Below, one piece after another: positions 1 to 9,255 of a stretch of 64,000 nt of DNA. This DNA comes from Klebsiella oxytoca (GTDB taxonomy: Bacteria > Pseudomonadota > Gammaproteobacteria > Enterobacterales > Enterobacteriaceae). Both the position numbers and the translations under genes were made by a program. The stretch lies in the NCBI RefSeq assembly GCF_009707385.1, contig NZ_CP046115.1, positions 1,426,001-1,490,000 on the forward strand, written 5' to 3'. Position 1 is the first letter of the stretch. Each line of letters begins with the position of its first letter. A model generated the notes under the pieces. It saw only the letters and a program-made list of their open reading frames with translations, ran no database searches and was not told the origin of the DNA.

Positions 1-450
1 ACCGGGCTATTCGGGCCGCTGTCGCAGGCTATCGAGCTGCCACAGCATTCCGAGCTGCGGCAGCTTCGCCACTGTTTTGCCTCCGCGCTGGCCGGCAGCG
101 CTGTCGACTGGCGGCTGTGGCTGGGTAAGGGGCCGGGCCTGACGCCGAGCCTGGACGACATGCTGATCGGCATGATGCTGGCGGCGTGGTGTGCGGGGCA
201 AATGTCCCGCCACGGCGGGCAAACTTTCTTTCGCGCTTCCGGCGATCTGCACGCCGCCACGACGCAGGTGAGCGTCAACTATCTACGCTATGCCAGCGAG
301 GGGCGCTTCGCCTCGCCGCTTATGCATTTTGTTCAGGCGCTTCAAACCAGGCGACGTATTGAACCCGCCGTTGATGCTTTGCTGGCGATGGGGCACACCT
401 CCGGCGCCGACACGCTTCTGGGATTCTGGTTGGCGCAACATCTTATTTAA
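1..450 (+). CDS. allH: AllH, oxamate carbamoyltransferase subunit (DUF2877), 3' part only
   Basis: The reading frame is open from base 1 to the stop at 450, so this is the last 149 codons of a longer gene cut by the window edge. The DUF2877 signature G-L-T-P-S-L-D-D lies around codon 50 and matches the GLTPSADD motif of the complete paralogue at 49261-50136. In Escherichia coli the gene before allK (ybcF) and purK is ylbF, renamed allH; AllF, AllG and AllH together form the oxamate carbamoyltransferase of anaerobic allantoin breakdown, which converts oxalurate and phosphate to oxamate and carbamoyl phosphate. The stop is 9 bases before allK, so one transcript is likely. The name rests on the motif plus gene order; allF and allG would lie left of the window. 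Confidence 0.85.
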   Translation, partial: TGLFGPLSQAIELPQHSELRQLRHCFASALAGSAVDWRLWLGKGPGLTPSLDDMLIGMMLAAWCAGQMSRHGGQTFFRASGDLHAATTQVSVNYLRYASEGRFASPLMHFVQALQTRRRIEPAVDALLAMGHTSGADTLLGFWLAQHLI

Positions 451-459
451 GGACTTTTT

Positions 460-1353
460 ATGAAAACGCTGGTTGTTGCCCTTGGCGGCAACGCTTTATT
501 GCAGCGCGGGGAAGCGCTGACCGTAGAAAATCAGTACCGCAATATCGATAGCGCGGTTCCCGCGCTGGCGCGTCTGGCGCAGAAGTATCGGTTGGCCATT
601 GTGCACGGCAACGGGCCGCAGGTGGGGCTGCTGGCGCTGCAAAATCTGGCCTACGGCGACGTTGAACCTTATCCGCTGGACGTGCTGGTGGCGGAGAGCC
701 AGGGCATGATTGGCTATATGCTGGCCCAGCGTCTGGCGCAGGAGTCACAGATGCCGCCGGTATCGACGGTGATGACGCGCATTGCGGTGGCGTCGAACGA
801 CCCGGCTTTTTCATCCCCGGAGAAGTTTATTGGCCCGGTTTACGATCCGGAGCTACAGGTACAGCTGGAGGCGGAGTACGGCTGGACGATGAAGCGCGAT
901 GGCAAGTACCTGCGCCGGGTGGTTCCCTCGCCGGCGCCGGTAAGGATTGAAGAGAGCGAGTCGATTGAGCGCTTGCTGGGCGAGGGGCACGCGGTGATAT
1001 GCTGCGGTGGCGGCGGGATCCCAGTGCTGGAATGCGGGCGCGGCGCGGAGGCGGTGATTGATAAAGACCTCGCCGCCGCGTTGCTGGCTGAGCAGATTGA
1101 TGCCGATGGTCTGGTGATCCTGACCGACGCGGATGCGGTATATGAACATTGGGGTACCCCGATGCAGCGACCGATCCGCGAAGCGACGCCGGAAGAGCTG
1201 GCGCCTTTTGCCCGTGACGACGGCGCGATGGGACCGAAAATCGCGGCGGTAAGCGGTTACGTGCGCCGCCGGGGCAAGCGAGCATGGATTGGCGCACTGT
1301 CGCGCATCGATGATACCCTCGCCGGGCTGGCGGGAACCTGCATTAAGCCCTGA
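460..1353 (+). CDS. allK: Catabolic carbamate kinase AllK
   Basis: 297 residues, the length of E. coli YbcF/AllK. It transfers phosphate from carbamoyl phosphate to ADP, giving ATP, CO2 and ammonia, and so ends allantoin fermentation after the AllFGH reaction. Amino-acid-kinase landmarks are visible: N-terminal V-A-L-G-G-N-A, then H-G-N-G-P-Q-V-G near residue 50, C-C-G-G-G-G-I-P-V near 180, and A-V-I-D-K-D-L-A-A-A-L-L near 200. An AAGGA ribosome site precedes the ATG. It follows allH by 9 bases and converges on purK. A paralogue (YahI) lies at 45243-46193 in the same window. Confidence 0.92.
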   Translation: MKTLVVALGGNALLQRGEALTVENQYRNIDSAVPALARLAQKYRLAIVHGNGPQVGLLALQNLAYGDVEPYPLDVLVAESQGMIGYMLAQRLAQESQMPPVSTVMTRIAVASNDPAFSSPEKFIGPVYDPELQVQLEAEYGWTMKRDGKYLRRVVPSPAPVRIEESESIERLLGEGHAVICCGGGGIPVLECGRGAEAVIDKDLAAALLAEQIDADGLVILTDADAVYEHWGTPMQRPIREATPEELAPFARDDGAMGPKIAAVSGYVRRRGKRAWIGALSRIDDTLAGLAGTCIKP

Positions 1354-1403
1354 TGCACAGGTGAAATCAAGCGGCGAAGCAGACTCTGAAATATCGTGCG
1401 CTT

Positions 1404-1545
1404 TTTCCCCGGGGGCGGCGCAGAGCGCCTTGCCCGGGCTACGGGGTCTTGCGGTTTGCGGATTTGGTCGAATGGCTACGGGGCGAATGATTGGGTCTGG
1501 TAGCCCGGCTAAGGCGCAGCGCGCCGCAAGCCGGGATTGCGGGAA
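1404..1545. repeat. Pair of REP-type palindromes in inverted orientation
   Basis: Between the convergent allK and purK genes, one copy ends in GCCTTGCCCGGGCTACGG (about 1427-1444) and an opposite copy begins GTAGCCCGGCTAAGGCG (about 1499-1515) and continues into AAGCCGGG. The same element recurs at 41244-41995, 46248-46316 and 53342-53371. Paired inverted REP units (BIME type) often sit between convergent genes and may stabilise 3' ends. No gene is seen in 1354-1551. Confidence 0.75.
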
Positions 1546-1551
1546 GCAGGA

Positions 1552-2619
1552 TTACGCCAGCTGCGCCTGCGCCCAGAAGATACCGCTGGTGTATTCCGCC
1601 GGCAGCAGCGGCTTCAACGCTTCCAGCGTCGCGCTCAGGCGGTCGGTATCGCTGTCGGTCAGGTTCAGGTGCCCGACTTTACGCCCCGGACGCACCTCTT
1701 TGTCGTACCAGTGCAGATGCACCAGCGGCAGCTTCAACCAGTCATAGTTGAGATCGGTACCGATAAGGTTGATCATCACCGACGGGCTGTTCACCACCGG
1801 CGGCGGTAGCGGCAGGCCGGTAATCGCCCGCAGATGCAGCTCAAACTGGCTAATTGACGCGCCGTTCTGCGTCCAGTGGCCGCTGTTGTGCACGCGCGGC
1901 GCCAGTTCATTAATTAGCAATCCATCGGCGGTAACGAAGCACTCCATCGCCATCACGCCAACGTAGTTAAGTTCGCTCATAATTGCCGACAGCATCTGCT
2001 CGGCCTGCGCCTGCTGGCGGGCATTGGCCTGCGGAAAAGCGACGCTGGCGCGTAAAATACCGTCCTGATGCAGATTGCGGGTTAGCGGATAGAAGACCGT
2101 AGTGCCATCCTGAGCGCGTGCGCCGACCAGCGAGACTTCGCCGGAGAAGTTAATCCCCTGCTCGACGATACACTCGCCGTAGTTATCATCCGGCAGCTGC
2201 GCGGTTTCATTTTCCCGCAAACGCCACTGGCCGCGACCATCGTAGCCGCCGACGCGACGCTTAACGATCGCCAGCTCGCCGAGGCGGGCGAATACCGCTG
2301 GCCACTCGCTTTTATCTGCCAGAAGCTGCCACGGCGCGGTGGCGAGTGCCAGTTTATCGAACAGCTGCTTTTGCGTCAGTCGGTCAGCGATAATCGGGAA
2401 AACGTCGCGGTTGACGAAAGCGGCATGACGCGCCAGCTCGCGGGTCAGCGCGGTTTCCGGCCAGCGTTCAATCTCCGCGGTGATCACGCTTTGCTGTACC
2501 GGCACCGCTTGCGGGTCGGCTTCCAGACCGACCGGCCAGACCGCTATGCCCAGCGGCTCGCCGGCCTGACGCAGCATTCGGCCTAGCTGGCCGTTACCGA
2601 GAACGCAAACCTGTTTCAT
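1552..2619 (-). CDS. purK: N5-carboxyaminoimidazole ribonucleotide synthase PurK
   Basis: 355 residues, the same length as and near-identical in pattern to E. coli PurK. It uses ATP and bicarbonate to convert AIR to N5-CAIR in de novo purine synthesis. An ATP-grasp enzyme: N-terminal [11 protein letters not shown], then [14 protein letters not shown] near residue 145, and the metal/ATP site [12 protein letters not shown] near 240. Its ATG overlaps the purE stop by four bases, so the two are translationally coupled and share the PurR-controlled promoter upstream of purE. Confidence 0.98.
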   Translation of the reverse strand: MKQVCVLGNGQLGRMLRQAGEPLGIAVWPVGLEADPQAVPVQQSVITAEIERWPETALTRELARHAAFVNRDVFPIIADRLTQKQLFDKLALATAPWQLLADKSEWPAVFARLGELAIVKRRVGGYDGRGQWRLRENETAQLPDDNYGECIVEQGINFSGEVSLVGARAQDGTTVFYPLTRNLHQDGILRASVAFPQANARQQAQAEQMLSAIMSELNYVGVMAMECFVTADGLLINELAPRVHNSGHWTQNGASISQFELHLRAITGLPLPPPVVNSPSVMINLIGTDLNYDWLKLPLVHLHWYDKEVRPGRKVGHLNLTDSDTDRLSATLEALKPLLPAEYTSGIFWAQAQLA

Positions 2620-3125
2620 GCCGCACCCCGCGGATCGGGATTATCCAGCACTTCATCGGTTTGCGCCTGTCGCCAGGCGCTGAGGCGCTGGTGCAGTTCC
2701 GCATCGTGCTGGGCGAGGATCTGCGCCGCCAGCAGGGCGGCGTTGGCGGCACCGGCTTTACCGATGGCCAGCGTACCAACCGGGATACCGCGCGGCATCT
2801 GGACGATGGAGTAGAGGCTGTCAACGCCGCTCAGCGCCGCACTTTGCACCGGCACGCCTAAAACCGGCACCAGCGTTTTCGCCGCAATCATGCCCGGCAG
2901 ATGCGCCGCGCCGCCAGCACCGGCAATAATCACCTGAAAACCGTTCTCTTCCGCGCTCTCGGCGAAGCTGAACAGTTTATCGGGCGTACGGTGTGCGGAG
3001 ACCACTTCGACATGGTACGGAACGTTCAGGGCATCAAGGATTTCTGCGGTAAACTGCATGGTAGCCCAGTCGCTTTTGGACCCCATCACGATGGCGATAC
3101 GCGCCGAATTATTGCGGGAAGACAT
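2616..3125 (-). CDS. purE: N5-CAIR mutase PurE
   Basis: 169 residues, the usual class I PurE length. It converts N5-CAIR to CAIR, the step after PurK. Diagnostic stretches are the N-terminal phosphate loop V-M-G-S-K-S-D-W, the catalytic segment S-A-H-R-T-P near residue 43, and [12 protein letters not shown] near 70. First gene of the purEK operon on the minus strand; a PurR operator lies 70-88 bases upstream of its start. Confidence 0.98.
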   Translation of the reverse strand: MSSRNNSARIAIVMGSKSDWATMQFTAEILDALNVPYHVEVVSAHRTPDKLFSFAESAEENGFQVIIAGAGGAAHLPGMIAAKTLVPVLGVPVQSAALSGVDSLYSIVQMPRGIPVGTLAIGKAGAANAALLAAQILAQHDAELHQRLSAWRQAQTDEVLDNPDPRGAA

Positions 3126-3194
3126 GCGTCTTAAAACTCCTGTGGGTGTGTTTCACACTGCTTTAGAGGGCACAGAGAATAGCATGAACTCCCG

Positions 3195-3213
3195 GCAAGG
3201 AAAACGGTTGCGT
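3195..3213 (-). promoter_or_regulatory. PurR operator of purEK
   Basis: Read on the minus strand, positions 3213-3198 give ACGCAACCGTTTTCCT, differing by one base from the PurR box form ACGCAAACGTTTTCCT. It sits upstream of purE, where E. coli also has a PurR site. Known of the family: PurR with hypoxanthine or guanine represses here. The binding itself is inferred from the match and position. Confidence 0.85.
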
Positions 3214-3221
3214 GCGCATGG

Positions 3222-3551
3222 TTAGCCGTCTTTTGTCTCTTCGTCATTTGATGAAACGCGCTGATTATGGGCTGCGGTCGCGCTGGCAAAAAAGGTGAAA
3301 ACCAGCACCAGTCCCCAGGGCAGCATAAGGATGCTCATCACCAGCATGTATATTTGCACAAAGCGCTCATCATGCGGCCGCGTACAGAGCAGATAAATCG
3401 CGTAAAAATAGATTCCCCATAATAAAACCGCTAGCCCCATTATGGACAGCGAGCCGAAGTAGATAAGCACCAGACCAAAATAGCTGGCGGTAATCGGGCC
3501 GATGACGGCGATAACCATGCCCCAAATCAGGGACTGACTCCATTTTTGCAT
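3222..3551 (-). CDS. Small inner-membrane protein, function unknown
   Basis: 109 residues from the second ATG; the first ATG (3557) lies directly on the AAGGA ribosome site, whereas the second has normal six-base spacing. Three or four hydrophobic stretches are visible (around residues 8-30, 33-55 and 66-90), with a short charged C-terminus rich in S, N, D and E. I recognise no family. It lies alone between the purE regulatory region and lpxH and may be monocistronic. Confidence 0.7.
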   Translation of the reverse strand: MQKWSQSLIWGMVIAVIGPITASYFGLVLIYFGSLSIMGLAVLLWGIYFYAIYLLCTRPHDERFVQIYMLVMSILMLPWGLVLVFTFFASATAAHNQRVSSNDEETKDG

Positions 3552-3657
3552 GCTCATTCCTTGAGAGTGATTTGGCGGAAAATTAACCTGGCAGGAGAGA
3601 GTAAATACAGTGTTTCTGCAGCCGGAAGGTGTTTTTCAGAATAGTGCTTGCAGGTCA

Positions 3658-4380
3658 TCAGAAAGGAAAATGAATCAGCTCCACCTCTTCCGGCGTGACT
3701 TTGACCATGGAGCCTTCGCTATGCCATGCGCCGAGAACCACGCGATAAGCGGTTTTGCCGTTAGCTTCCAGTTGATGAACGGCAGGACGGTGAGTGTGTC
3801 CGTGAATCAACCACTGGACGCGATGCTTCTCCATGACGTCAACTACCGCCTGAGGATTCACATCCATAATTTCCATCGATTTACTGCTGTTAGCGGCTTT
3901 ACTGTCGGCACGCATTTTGGCGGCGATACGGCGGCGGATAAACAGCGGCAGGGCCAGAAACAGGCGCTGGATCCAGGGGGTGTGAACCTTCGCGCGAAAC
4001 GCCAGGTAACCCGCGTCGTCGGTGCAAAGGGTATCGCCGTGCATAATCAGCACCTTGCGTCCGTAAAGGTCGAGAAGTTTTTCTTCCGGCAGCAGGGTCA
4101 TCGCGCTTTCGCGGGCAAAGCGCTTACCGACGAGAAAATCGCGGTTACCGTGGATGAAGTAGCAGGGGACGCCGGATTCGGCTAATGCTTTGAGCGCAGC
4201 GGCAATTTGCTGATGCAGCGGGTTCGGATCGTCATCACCAATCCAGGCTTCAAACAGATCGCCGAGGATATACAGGGCGTCCGCCTTGCGGGCTTCACCC
4301 TGTAAAAAACGCAGAAAACCGGCGGTAATCGCCGGTTCTTCCGTTTGCAGATGTAAATCTGCAATAAAAAGTGTCGCCAC
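3658..4380 (-). CDS. lpxH: UDP-2,3-diacylglucosamine pyrophosphohydrolase LpxH
   Basis: 240 residues, the E. coli length. It cleaves UDP-2,3-diacyl-GlcN to lipid X and UMP in lipid A synthesis, peripherally at the inner membrane. Metallophosphoesterase motifs are in order: F-I-A-D-L-H-L (residues 5-11), I-L-G-D-L-F-E near 40, G-N-R-D-F near 80, and H-G-D-T near 115, with the late I-H-G-H-T-H-R-P near 195. It starts 4 bases downstream of the ppiB stop, as in E. coli, so ppiB and lpxH are probably cotranscribed. Confidence 0.98.
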   Translation of the reverse strand: MATLFIADLHLQTEEPAITAGFLRFLQGEARKADALYILGDLFEAWIGDDDPNPLHQQIAAALKALAESGVPCYFIHGNRDFLVGKRFARESAMTLLPEEKLLDLYGRKVLIMHGDTLCTDDAGYLAFRAKVHTPWIQRLFLALPLFIRRRIAAKMRADSKAANSSKSMEIMDVNPQAVVDVMEKHRVQWLIHGHTHRPAVHQLEANGKTAYRVVLGAWHSEGSMVKVTPEEVELIHFPF

Positions 4381-4383
4381 GAA

Positions 4384-4878
4384 TTATTCGCTGACGGTGA
4401 CGCTTTTGATCACAACATCTTCTTTCGGCACATCCTGGTGCATGCCGCTGCGGCCGGTGGATACCGCTTTAATTTTATCAACCACGTCCATACCTTCTAC
4501 GACTTCTGCGAATACGCAGTAGCCCCAACCCTGCAGGCTTTCGCCGGAAAAGTTGAGGAAGTCGTTATCGGCGACGTTGATGAAGAACTGTGCGGTGGCG
4601 GAGTGAGGCGCCTGAGTACGGGCCATCGCCAGGGTACCGCGGGTGTTTTTCAGACCGTTGTTTGCTTCGTTCTGAATTGGCGACTTGGTGGTTTTCTGAT
4701 TCATGCCCGGTTCAAAACCGCCGCCCTGTATCATAAAGCCGTTGATAACACGGTGGAAAATAGTGTTGTTGTAGAAGCCTTCACGACAGTAGTCCAGGAA
4801 GTTTTTAACTGTTTCCGGCGCTTTGTCGTCAAACGTCTTGATTACGATATCGCCATGATTGGTGTGGAAAGTAACCAT
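4384..4878 (-). CDS. ppiB: Cytoplasmic peptidyl-prolyl isomerase B (cyclophilin)
   Basis: 164 residues from the ATG at 4878, matching E. coli PpiB, which begins [11 protein letters not shown]; an in-frame start 12 codons upstream is not conserved. Cyclophilin active-site residues are seen in [13 protein letters not shown] (near residue 43), A-M-A-R-T near 85 and Q-F-F-I-N-V near 100. No signal peptide, so cytoplasmic. Divergent from cysS, with lpxH immediately downstream. Confidence 0.97.
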   Translation of the reverse strand: MVTFHTNHGDIVIKTFDDKAPETVKNFLDYCREGFYNNTIFHRVINGFMIQGGGFEPGMNQKTTKSPIQNEANNGLKNTRGTLAMARTQAPHSATAQFFINVADNDFLNFSGESLQGWGYCVFAEVVEGMDVVDKIKAVSTGRSGMHQDVPKEDVVIKSVTVSE

Positions 4879-5052
4879 TTTTGCATCCTGTTCCGATGAT
4901 TGTGGTGCCCGCACCCGGAGTCGGGTGAGATATTAGGGGGGTGTTATAGCATAACCGCGGGGTTGGATCACCTTGCAATGTGTGCTGCTTCGGGGTTGAA
5001 TTAAGGTTAGAATACGCGACTTATATCCACACACGTCTACACGGAATCTTCG

Positions 5053-6438
5053 ATGTTAAAAATTTTTAATACACTGACGCGCCAAAAAGAAGAGTTTAAA
5101 CCTATCCATGCCGGGGAAGTTGGCATGTACGTGTGTGGTATTACCGTTTACGACCTCTGTCATATTGGCCATGGCCGTACCTTCGTCTCCTTCGACGTGG
5201 TTTCTCGCTACCTGCGTTTTCTCGGCTATAAGCTGAAATACGTGCGCAATATCACCGATATTGACGACAAAATCATCAAACGTGCCAATGAAAACGGTGA
5301 AAGCTTTGTTGCGCTGGTGGATCGTATGATTGCCGAGATGCACAAAGATTTCGACGCGCTGAACATTCTGCGCCCGGATATGGAGCCGCGAGCCACTCAC
5401 CATATTGCGGAAATCATTGAGATTACCGAACAGCTGATCGCCAAAGGCCACGCGTATGTTGCCGACAACGGCGACGTTATGTTTGATGTGCCGACAGACC
5501 CTAATTATGGCCAGCTGTCGCGCCAGGATCTCGATCAGCTGCAGGCTGGCGCTCGCGTTGATGTCGTAGACGTGAAGCGTAACCCGATGGACTTTGTGCT
5601 GTGGAAGATGTCGAAAGAGGGGGAGCCAAGCTGGCCGTCTCCGTGGGGGGCTGGCCGTCCGGGCTGGCACATTGAGTGTTCAGCCATGAACTGCAAGCAG
5701 CTGGGCAACCATTTCGATATTCACGGCGGCGGTTCGGATCTGATGTTCCCGCACCATGAAAACGAAATTGCTCAATCCACCTGTGCCCACGACGGCGAGT
5801 ACGTGAATTACTGGATGCACTCCGGGATGGTGATGGTTGACCGCGAGAAGATGTCCAAATCGCTGGGCAACTTCTTTACCGTACGCGACGTACTGAAGTT
5901 CTATGACGCGGAGACCATTCGCTACTTCCTGATGTCTGGCCACTATCGTAGCCAGCTTAACTACAGCGAAGAGAACCTCAAACAGGCGCGCTCAGCCCTG
6001 GAGCGTCTGTACACTGCGCTGCGCGGAACCGATAAGACCGCGGAACCAGCCGGTGGCGAGGCTTTTGAGGCGCGCTTTATTGAAGCGATGGACGATGATT
6101 TCAACACCCCGGAAGCTTACTCGGTGCTGTTCGATATGGCCCGCGAGGTTAACCGCCTGAAGGGCGAAGACGCTGCGGCAGCCAACGCGATGGCGGCGCA
6201 TATGCGTAAGCTCTCATCGGTACTGGGCCTGCTGGAGCAGGAGCCGGACGCTTTCCTGCAAAGCGGCGCGCAGGCGGACGACGGAGAAGTGGCTGAAATC
6301 GAGTCCTTGATCCAGCAGCGTCTGGACGCGCGTAAAGCGAAAGACTGGGCGGCGGCGGATGCCGCGCGTGACCGTCTCAACGAGATGGGCATCGTGCTGG
6401 AAGATGGCCCGCAGGGTACCACCTGGCGCCGGAAGTAA
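5053..6438 (+). CDS. cysS: Cysteinyl-tRNA synthetase
   Basis: 461 residues, the E. coli CysS length. Class I synthetase that charges tRNA-Cys; strict cysteine selection uses a zinc ion. The HIGH motif appears as H-I-G-H-G-R-T near residue 31, with the zinc cysteine in Y-V-C-G-I-T-V just before it; further metal ligands are in the W-H-I-E-C-S-A-M and H-H-E-N-E-I-A segments; the KMSKS loop (E-K-M-S-K-S-L-G-N) lies near 265. Transcribed away from ppiB. Confidence 0.99.
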   Translation: MLKIFNTLTRQKEEFKPIHAGEVGMYVCGITVYDLCHIGHGRTFVSFDVVSRYLRFLGYKLKYVRNITDIDDKIIKRANENGESFVALVDRMIAEMHKDFDALNILRPDMEPRATHHIAEIIEITEQLIAKGHAYVADNGDVMFDVPTDPNYGQLSRQDLDQLQAGARVDVVDVKRNPMDFVLWKMSKEGEPSWPSPWGAGRPGWHIECSAMNCKQLGNHFDIHGGGSDLMFPHHENEIAQSTCAHDGEYVNYWMHSGMVMVDREKMSKSLGNFFTVRDVLKFYDAETIRYFLMSGHYRSQLNYSEENLKQARSALERLYTALRGTDKTAEPAGGEAFEARFIEAMDDDFNTPEAYSVLFDMAREVNRLKGEDAAAANAMAAHMRKLSSVLGLLEQEPDAFLQSGAQADDGEVAEIESLIQQRLDARKAKDWAAADAARDRLNEMGIVLEDGPQGTTWRRK

Positions 6439-6483
6439 TCAGACGCGGCGGCCCGGGGCGCCGCGTATTACAGGGATGTCGTT

Positions 6484-6939
6484 GTGAAAAAATGCCTTAT
6501 CATGCTGGCATTGTTGTCGGCTATCTGGTGTTTGTACCGCCTGTGGAGTGTGAGCGAGTTTGAACGCAATGGGCAGTATCTTTCTGCCGATATCATTGAT
6601 GTTCACGGTACCGGCGGCGGACGTGTCTCTCCGGGCTGGGTCGCCAGCGTCCGCTATCGTTTCAACGATAAATCGTATGTTATTCGTGATTTGACCGCGC
6701 TGGATTTGGGAAGCTTTCCCCAGGTCTACGCCACGGAACCACCGCGGGATAAAACCGTCTGTGTGATAGTGATGGCTGATGCGCCGCAGAACGCCATTGC
6801 CTGTCGTGATATTGCTAGCCAATACCGTAAGTGGTGTGTTGCCCTGGCAGCTTCGCTGGCGAGCGCGTTTTTTATTTTCCTGTTAAGCGTCTATGCCGCC
6901 GCAGGTTCACGACAGCCCGATGAAGACGAGGAGAGCTAG
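6484..6939 (+). CDS. Membrane protein with two helices and a periplasmic DUF3592-like domain
   Basis: 151 residues from a GTG-GTG-A-A-A-A type context; the ATG-equivalent start gives MKKCLIMLALLSAIW, a typical N-terminal anchor. A soluble segment of about 75 residues, including V-R-Y-R-F-N-D-K-S-Y, is followed by a second hydrophobic segment (about 115-140) and an acidic tail. This helix-domain-helix plan and the V-x-Y-x-F strand resemble DUF3592 proteins, but I cannot be sure of the family. It begins 45 bases after cysS and may be read through from it. Confidence 0.65.
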   Translation: MKKCLIMLALLSAIWCLYRLWSVSEFERNGQYLSADIIDVHGTGGGRVSPGWVASVRYRFNDKSYVIRDLTALDLGSFPQVYATEPPRDKTVCVIVMADAPQNAIACRDIASQYRKWCVALAASLASAFFIFLLSVYAAAGSRQPDEDEES

Positions 6940-6947
6940 CCCTTTCA

Positions 6948-7757
6948 TTATGGCTGCCAGACGCAAACGGCATCACCTAAATTCAAATGATCACACTCGG
7001 ATATTGCCCGACTGTAGCGGGCAAGAAAACGAATCACGCTGTCCCCGCTGTTGAGCCCAACCTTGCCCTCTCGTAACAGATTTTTTGGCTGATCGTCGGT
7101 GAAAACGTTGGGAGCAAACAGTTTCGCCCCTAATCGTTCGATAGCGCTGGCGCTGACGACAGAAGGTTGATAATCCTGAAGTTCAAGCCAGCGGCGGGCG
7201 TCGTCACGCGACCAGATATTGCCATCGTTGGCGCGGGCGAAAACCTCCAGCAGCCAGCCGTTTGAGTTCTGATAGGGGCCGGAAAAGGGCCACGCGATCA
7301 GATTGTAGCGGGGGCTATGGAACAGATTAAGCTTAATGGGGCTGTTTAAAAGCGCCTGTAGCGCCGCGACAAGCCCCGCTCGCGGGCGCAGAATCACAAT
7401 CTGCGGGCTTTTCAGATCGTCCGCCAGAAATTCATACAAACCCTGCACATAAAGCGATGATTCGGCGCTGCCGCAGGTGTTTAAATTATGATAAACCCGC
7501 CAGCTATCATCCGGCTGGTGCATGGCATAACCGGCGTGTGACCAGGTTAAGTTTCTGCTGGACATATCCTGGCCCTGGCGCACGAGAACGACGACGGATT
7601 CTGGTTGGCTGTTCAATACCTGCCTGAGCTGCTGTGCCTGATGCATCGTCGCCGAGATAGTTTCTGGCGAGGGGGCATCGATGGTGCAGTCCGTGCTATT
7701 AGCTTTAGCGCTCAGTGAAACGACGCTGAGCCATAAGGCGAGTATTAATCGTTTCAT
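6948..7757 (-). CDS. Exported DUF2145-like protein
   Basis: 269 residues with a clear Sec signal (MKRLILALWLSVVSLSAKA, cut probably after A-K-A). The body contains motifs such as V-V-L-V-R-Q-G-Q-D, W-S-H-A-G-Y-A and Y-N-L-I-A-W-P-F-S-G-P-Y-Q-N-S-N-G-W, which I associate with DUF2145, a periplasmic family of unknown role that resembles NlpC/YaeF-type amidase folds. Cysteines near the mature N-terminus and C-terminus could form disulfides. Its ATG overlaps the stop of the upstream gene (7754-8191) by four bases, so they form a two-gene operon. Confidence 0.75.
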   Translation of the reverse strand: MKRLILALWLSVVSLSAKANSTDCTIDAPSPETISATMHQAQQLRQVLNSQPESVVVLVRQGQDMSSRNLTWSHAGYAMHQPDDSWRVYHNLNTCGSAESSLYVQGLYEFLADDLKSPQIVILRPRAGLVAALQALLNSPIKLNLFHSPRYNLIAWPFSGPYQNSNGWLLEVFARANDGNIWSRDDARRWLELQDYQPSVVSASAIERLGAKLFAPNVFTDDQPKNLLREGKVGLNSGDSVIRFLARYSRAISECDHLNLGDAVCVWQP

Positions 7758-8191
7758 TTTGCCGATAAAGGCTGGTTGCTGGAGAGGGCGGAATCCTCCT
7801 GATTAACCATATGGGCCAGAACTTTTCCCTCTTTTTTGAGATAAGCTCCCGTTCCCTCAGGTGCTTTTTCGAGGGTGATTTTATCGCCCGCTTTGAGATT
7901 GCCATCTTCAGCGGCTTTTAGCGGGAGCTTCAGCTGCACCTCTTTTTTGCCGGCATCCTGCGCCTTCAGCAACGCCGTGTTCTTCTTTTTATCTTTTTCG
8001 ACTGAAGTCATAACCAGTGAAACCGGGAGAAGCACAGGGGAGAGGATAATCCCGCTGACCAGCGCAGAGCTGCCGATACTGACGGCCGCAGAAGAGGCGG
8101 CATACCAGCCGCTGGCGGATAATTCGTCGCCATAAGAGATGGGAGAAAATGTGAACAGCGCCAGCGTGGCGGTAAGTATAAATCTACGCAT
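7754..8191 (-). CDS. Small exported protein of unknown function, partner of the DUF2145-like protein
   Basis: 145 residues from the ATG at 8191; upstream in-frame starts overlap ybcI and would bury the signal peptide. N-terminal signal MRRFILTATLALFTFSPISYG, then a hydrophobic stretch (about 30-60) that could span the membrane or pack as a glycine-zipper-like segment, then a K/E-rich C-terminal half. The order with the DUF2145-like gene, joined by an ATGA overlap, suggests a cell-envelope pair. Family not recognised with confidence. Confidence 0.65.
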   Translation of the reverse strand: MRRFILTATLALFTFSPISYGDELSASGWYAASSAAVSIGSSALVSGIILSPVLLPVSLVMTSVEKDKKKNTALLKAQDAGKKEVQLKLPLKAAEDGNLKAGDKITLEKAPEGTGAYLKKEGKVLAHMVNQEDSALSSNQPLSAK

Positions 8192-8193
8192 AT

Positions 8194-8736
8194 TCAATCC
8201 TTTGTATTCTGTACAGTGCTTCTGTAGATCCAGAGGCATAGACCCATTACGACTCCTGGCAGCCAGACCCACTGTAGCTCCGAAATAATGACCTGATAGC
8301 CGTATGGCGTTGCGTATCGCGATAAAGCAAAGGGGGCGACTTTAATCATCTGCCAGGGCGCAAAGAAGCGCTCGTCCAGCCACGGCCACAGCCAGCCTAC
8401 GCCTTTCCCGCCGGTGGTAATCGAGTCCAGCAGGCTATGCGACAGCAGAGAGGTTGTCAGAAATAGCCAGCTGCGTACCAGCCCGACGCGAAACCATCGT
8501 CCCGCCAATAATACGCAAAGCAGCGGGATAATAAACGCAAACAGCAGTGAATGGGTAAAACCACGATGACCAAAGACGTTACCGTAGGCGACGCCGAGCT
8601 TAAAAGAGAGCACGTCTGCGTCCGGCAACATGGCAAGCGCGACGCCTGTCAATAACAGACGCGGTGGGATAATACGAAGCCCCAGTCCGGCACCAAGGCA
8701 TAAAGGCACGGCGGCGTGGGTAATGATAGTTGGCAT
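8194..8736 (-). CDS. ybcI: Inner-membrane metal-dependent hydrolase family protein YbcI
   Basis: 180 residues, close to E. coli YbcI in sequence. Belongs to the YdjM/DUF457 family of membrane-bound presumed hydrolases. Visible features: P-T-I-I-T-H-A-A-V-P near the N-terminus, D-A-D-V-L-S-F near residue 40, and H-R-G-F-T-H-S near 60, where the H/D residues would bind metal, plus several hydrophobic helices. Substrate unknown. In E. coli it also lies near ybcJ and folD. Confidence 0.92.
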   Translation of the reverse strand: MPTIITHAAVPLCLGAGLGLRIIPPRLLLTGVALAMLPDADVLSFKLGVAYGNVFGHRGFTHSLLFAFIIPLLCVLLAGRWFRVGLVRSWLFLTTSLLSHSLLDSITTGGKGVGWLWPWLDERFFAPWQMIKVAPFALSRYATPYGYQVIISELQWVWLPGVVMGLCLWIYRSTVQNTKD

Positions 8737-9041
8737 ATGACGTGATCCCGAAAAATGATTGGCATTATCCCCTGTGCGTTATGTAAAGGCACGCCCTTCA
8801 GATTCTGATTTTGGGCAAATGGATGGATTACCGCCCTGGCGTGAAGCTAAACATCTGAGGGGAGAAGGCGTATGCGGAAGGTGGCGCTGGTTACCTGGCG
8901 GGTTGACTATGCGGCGGCGATTCAGAAGATTGCGGCATTTCTGCCAACGACTAACGTGCTTGCGCTGACAATAATGGTCAACGAAATGCTATTTGTCGGG
9001 CGAGGAGAAATTTCAGGCGCCGGGAGACGGCGCCTGTACTT
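8737..9041. other. Intergenic region between ybcI and ybcJ
   Basis: About 305 bases with no convincing gene. A short plus-strand frame starting at 8872 has a fair ribosome site (GGGGAGAAGG) but runs into the 3' end of ybcJ on the other strand and matches nothing I know. The right part holds the terminator of the folD-ybcJ operon. Confidence 0.5.
9014..9036 (-). terminator. Hairpin ending the folD-ybcJ transcript
   Basis: Nine-base perfect stem CAGGCGCCG / CGGCGCCTG with a five-base loop, 6 bases beyond the ybcJ stop on the minus strand. The following T tract is weak (GAAATTT), so it may be an imperfect terminator or 3'-protecting hairpin. Confidence 0.65.
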
Positions 9042-9254
9042 TTACTCGGTAACAGTAACGCTCTGACCTTCGAAGCTGACCGTTTGACCAGCGACGATTT
9101 TACAGCGTTTGCGGGTTTCTACCGCGCCGTCGACTTTGACCAGACCATCGGCAATGGCGAGTTTCGCCTGCGCGCCGCTTTCGCTCCAGCCTTCCAGCTT
9201 CAGCAGGTCACACAGTTCAACGTGCGGATGTTTGCCTAAAGAAAAATTCGCCAT
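9042..9254 (-). CDS. ybcJ: Small S4-domain RNA-binding protein YbcJ
   Basis: 70 residues from the ATG at 9254, matching E. coli YbcJ end to end. The fold is an S4 RNA-binding domain: L-L-K-L-E-G-W-S-E-S-G-A-Q-A-K followed by V-K-V-D-G-A-V-E-T-R-K-R-C-K. Precise role unknown; probably binds structured RNA. It starts one base after the folD stop, so the pair is one operon. Confidence 0.95.
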   Translation of the reverse strand: MANFSLGKHPHVELCDLLKLEGWSESGAQAKLAIADGLVKVDGAVETRKRCKIVAGQTVSFEGQSVTVTE

Positions 9255-9255
9255 C

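Noticed and set aside
8872-9066. 64-codon plus-strand frame between ybcI and ybcJ with a fair ribosome site
   Set aside because: It reads through the folD-ybcJ terminator hairpin into antisense ybcJ, and the peptide matches nothing recognisable.
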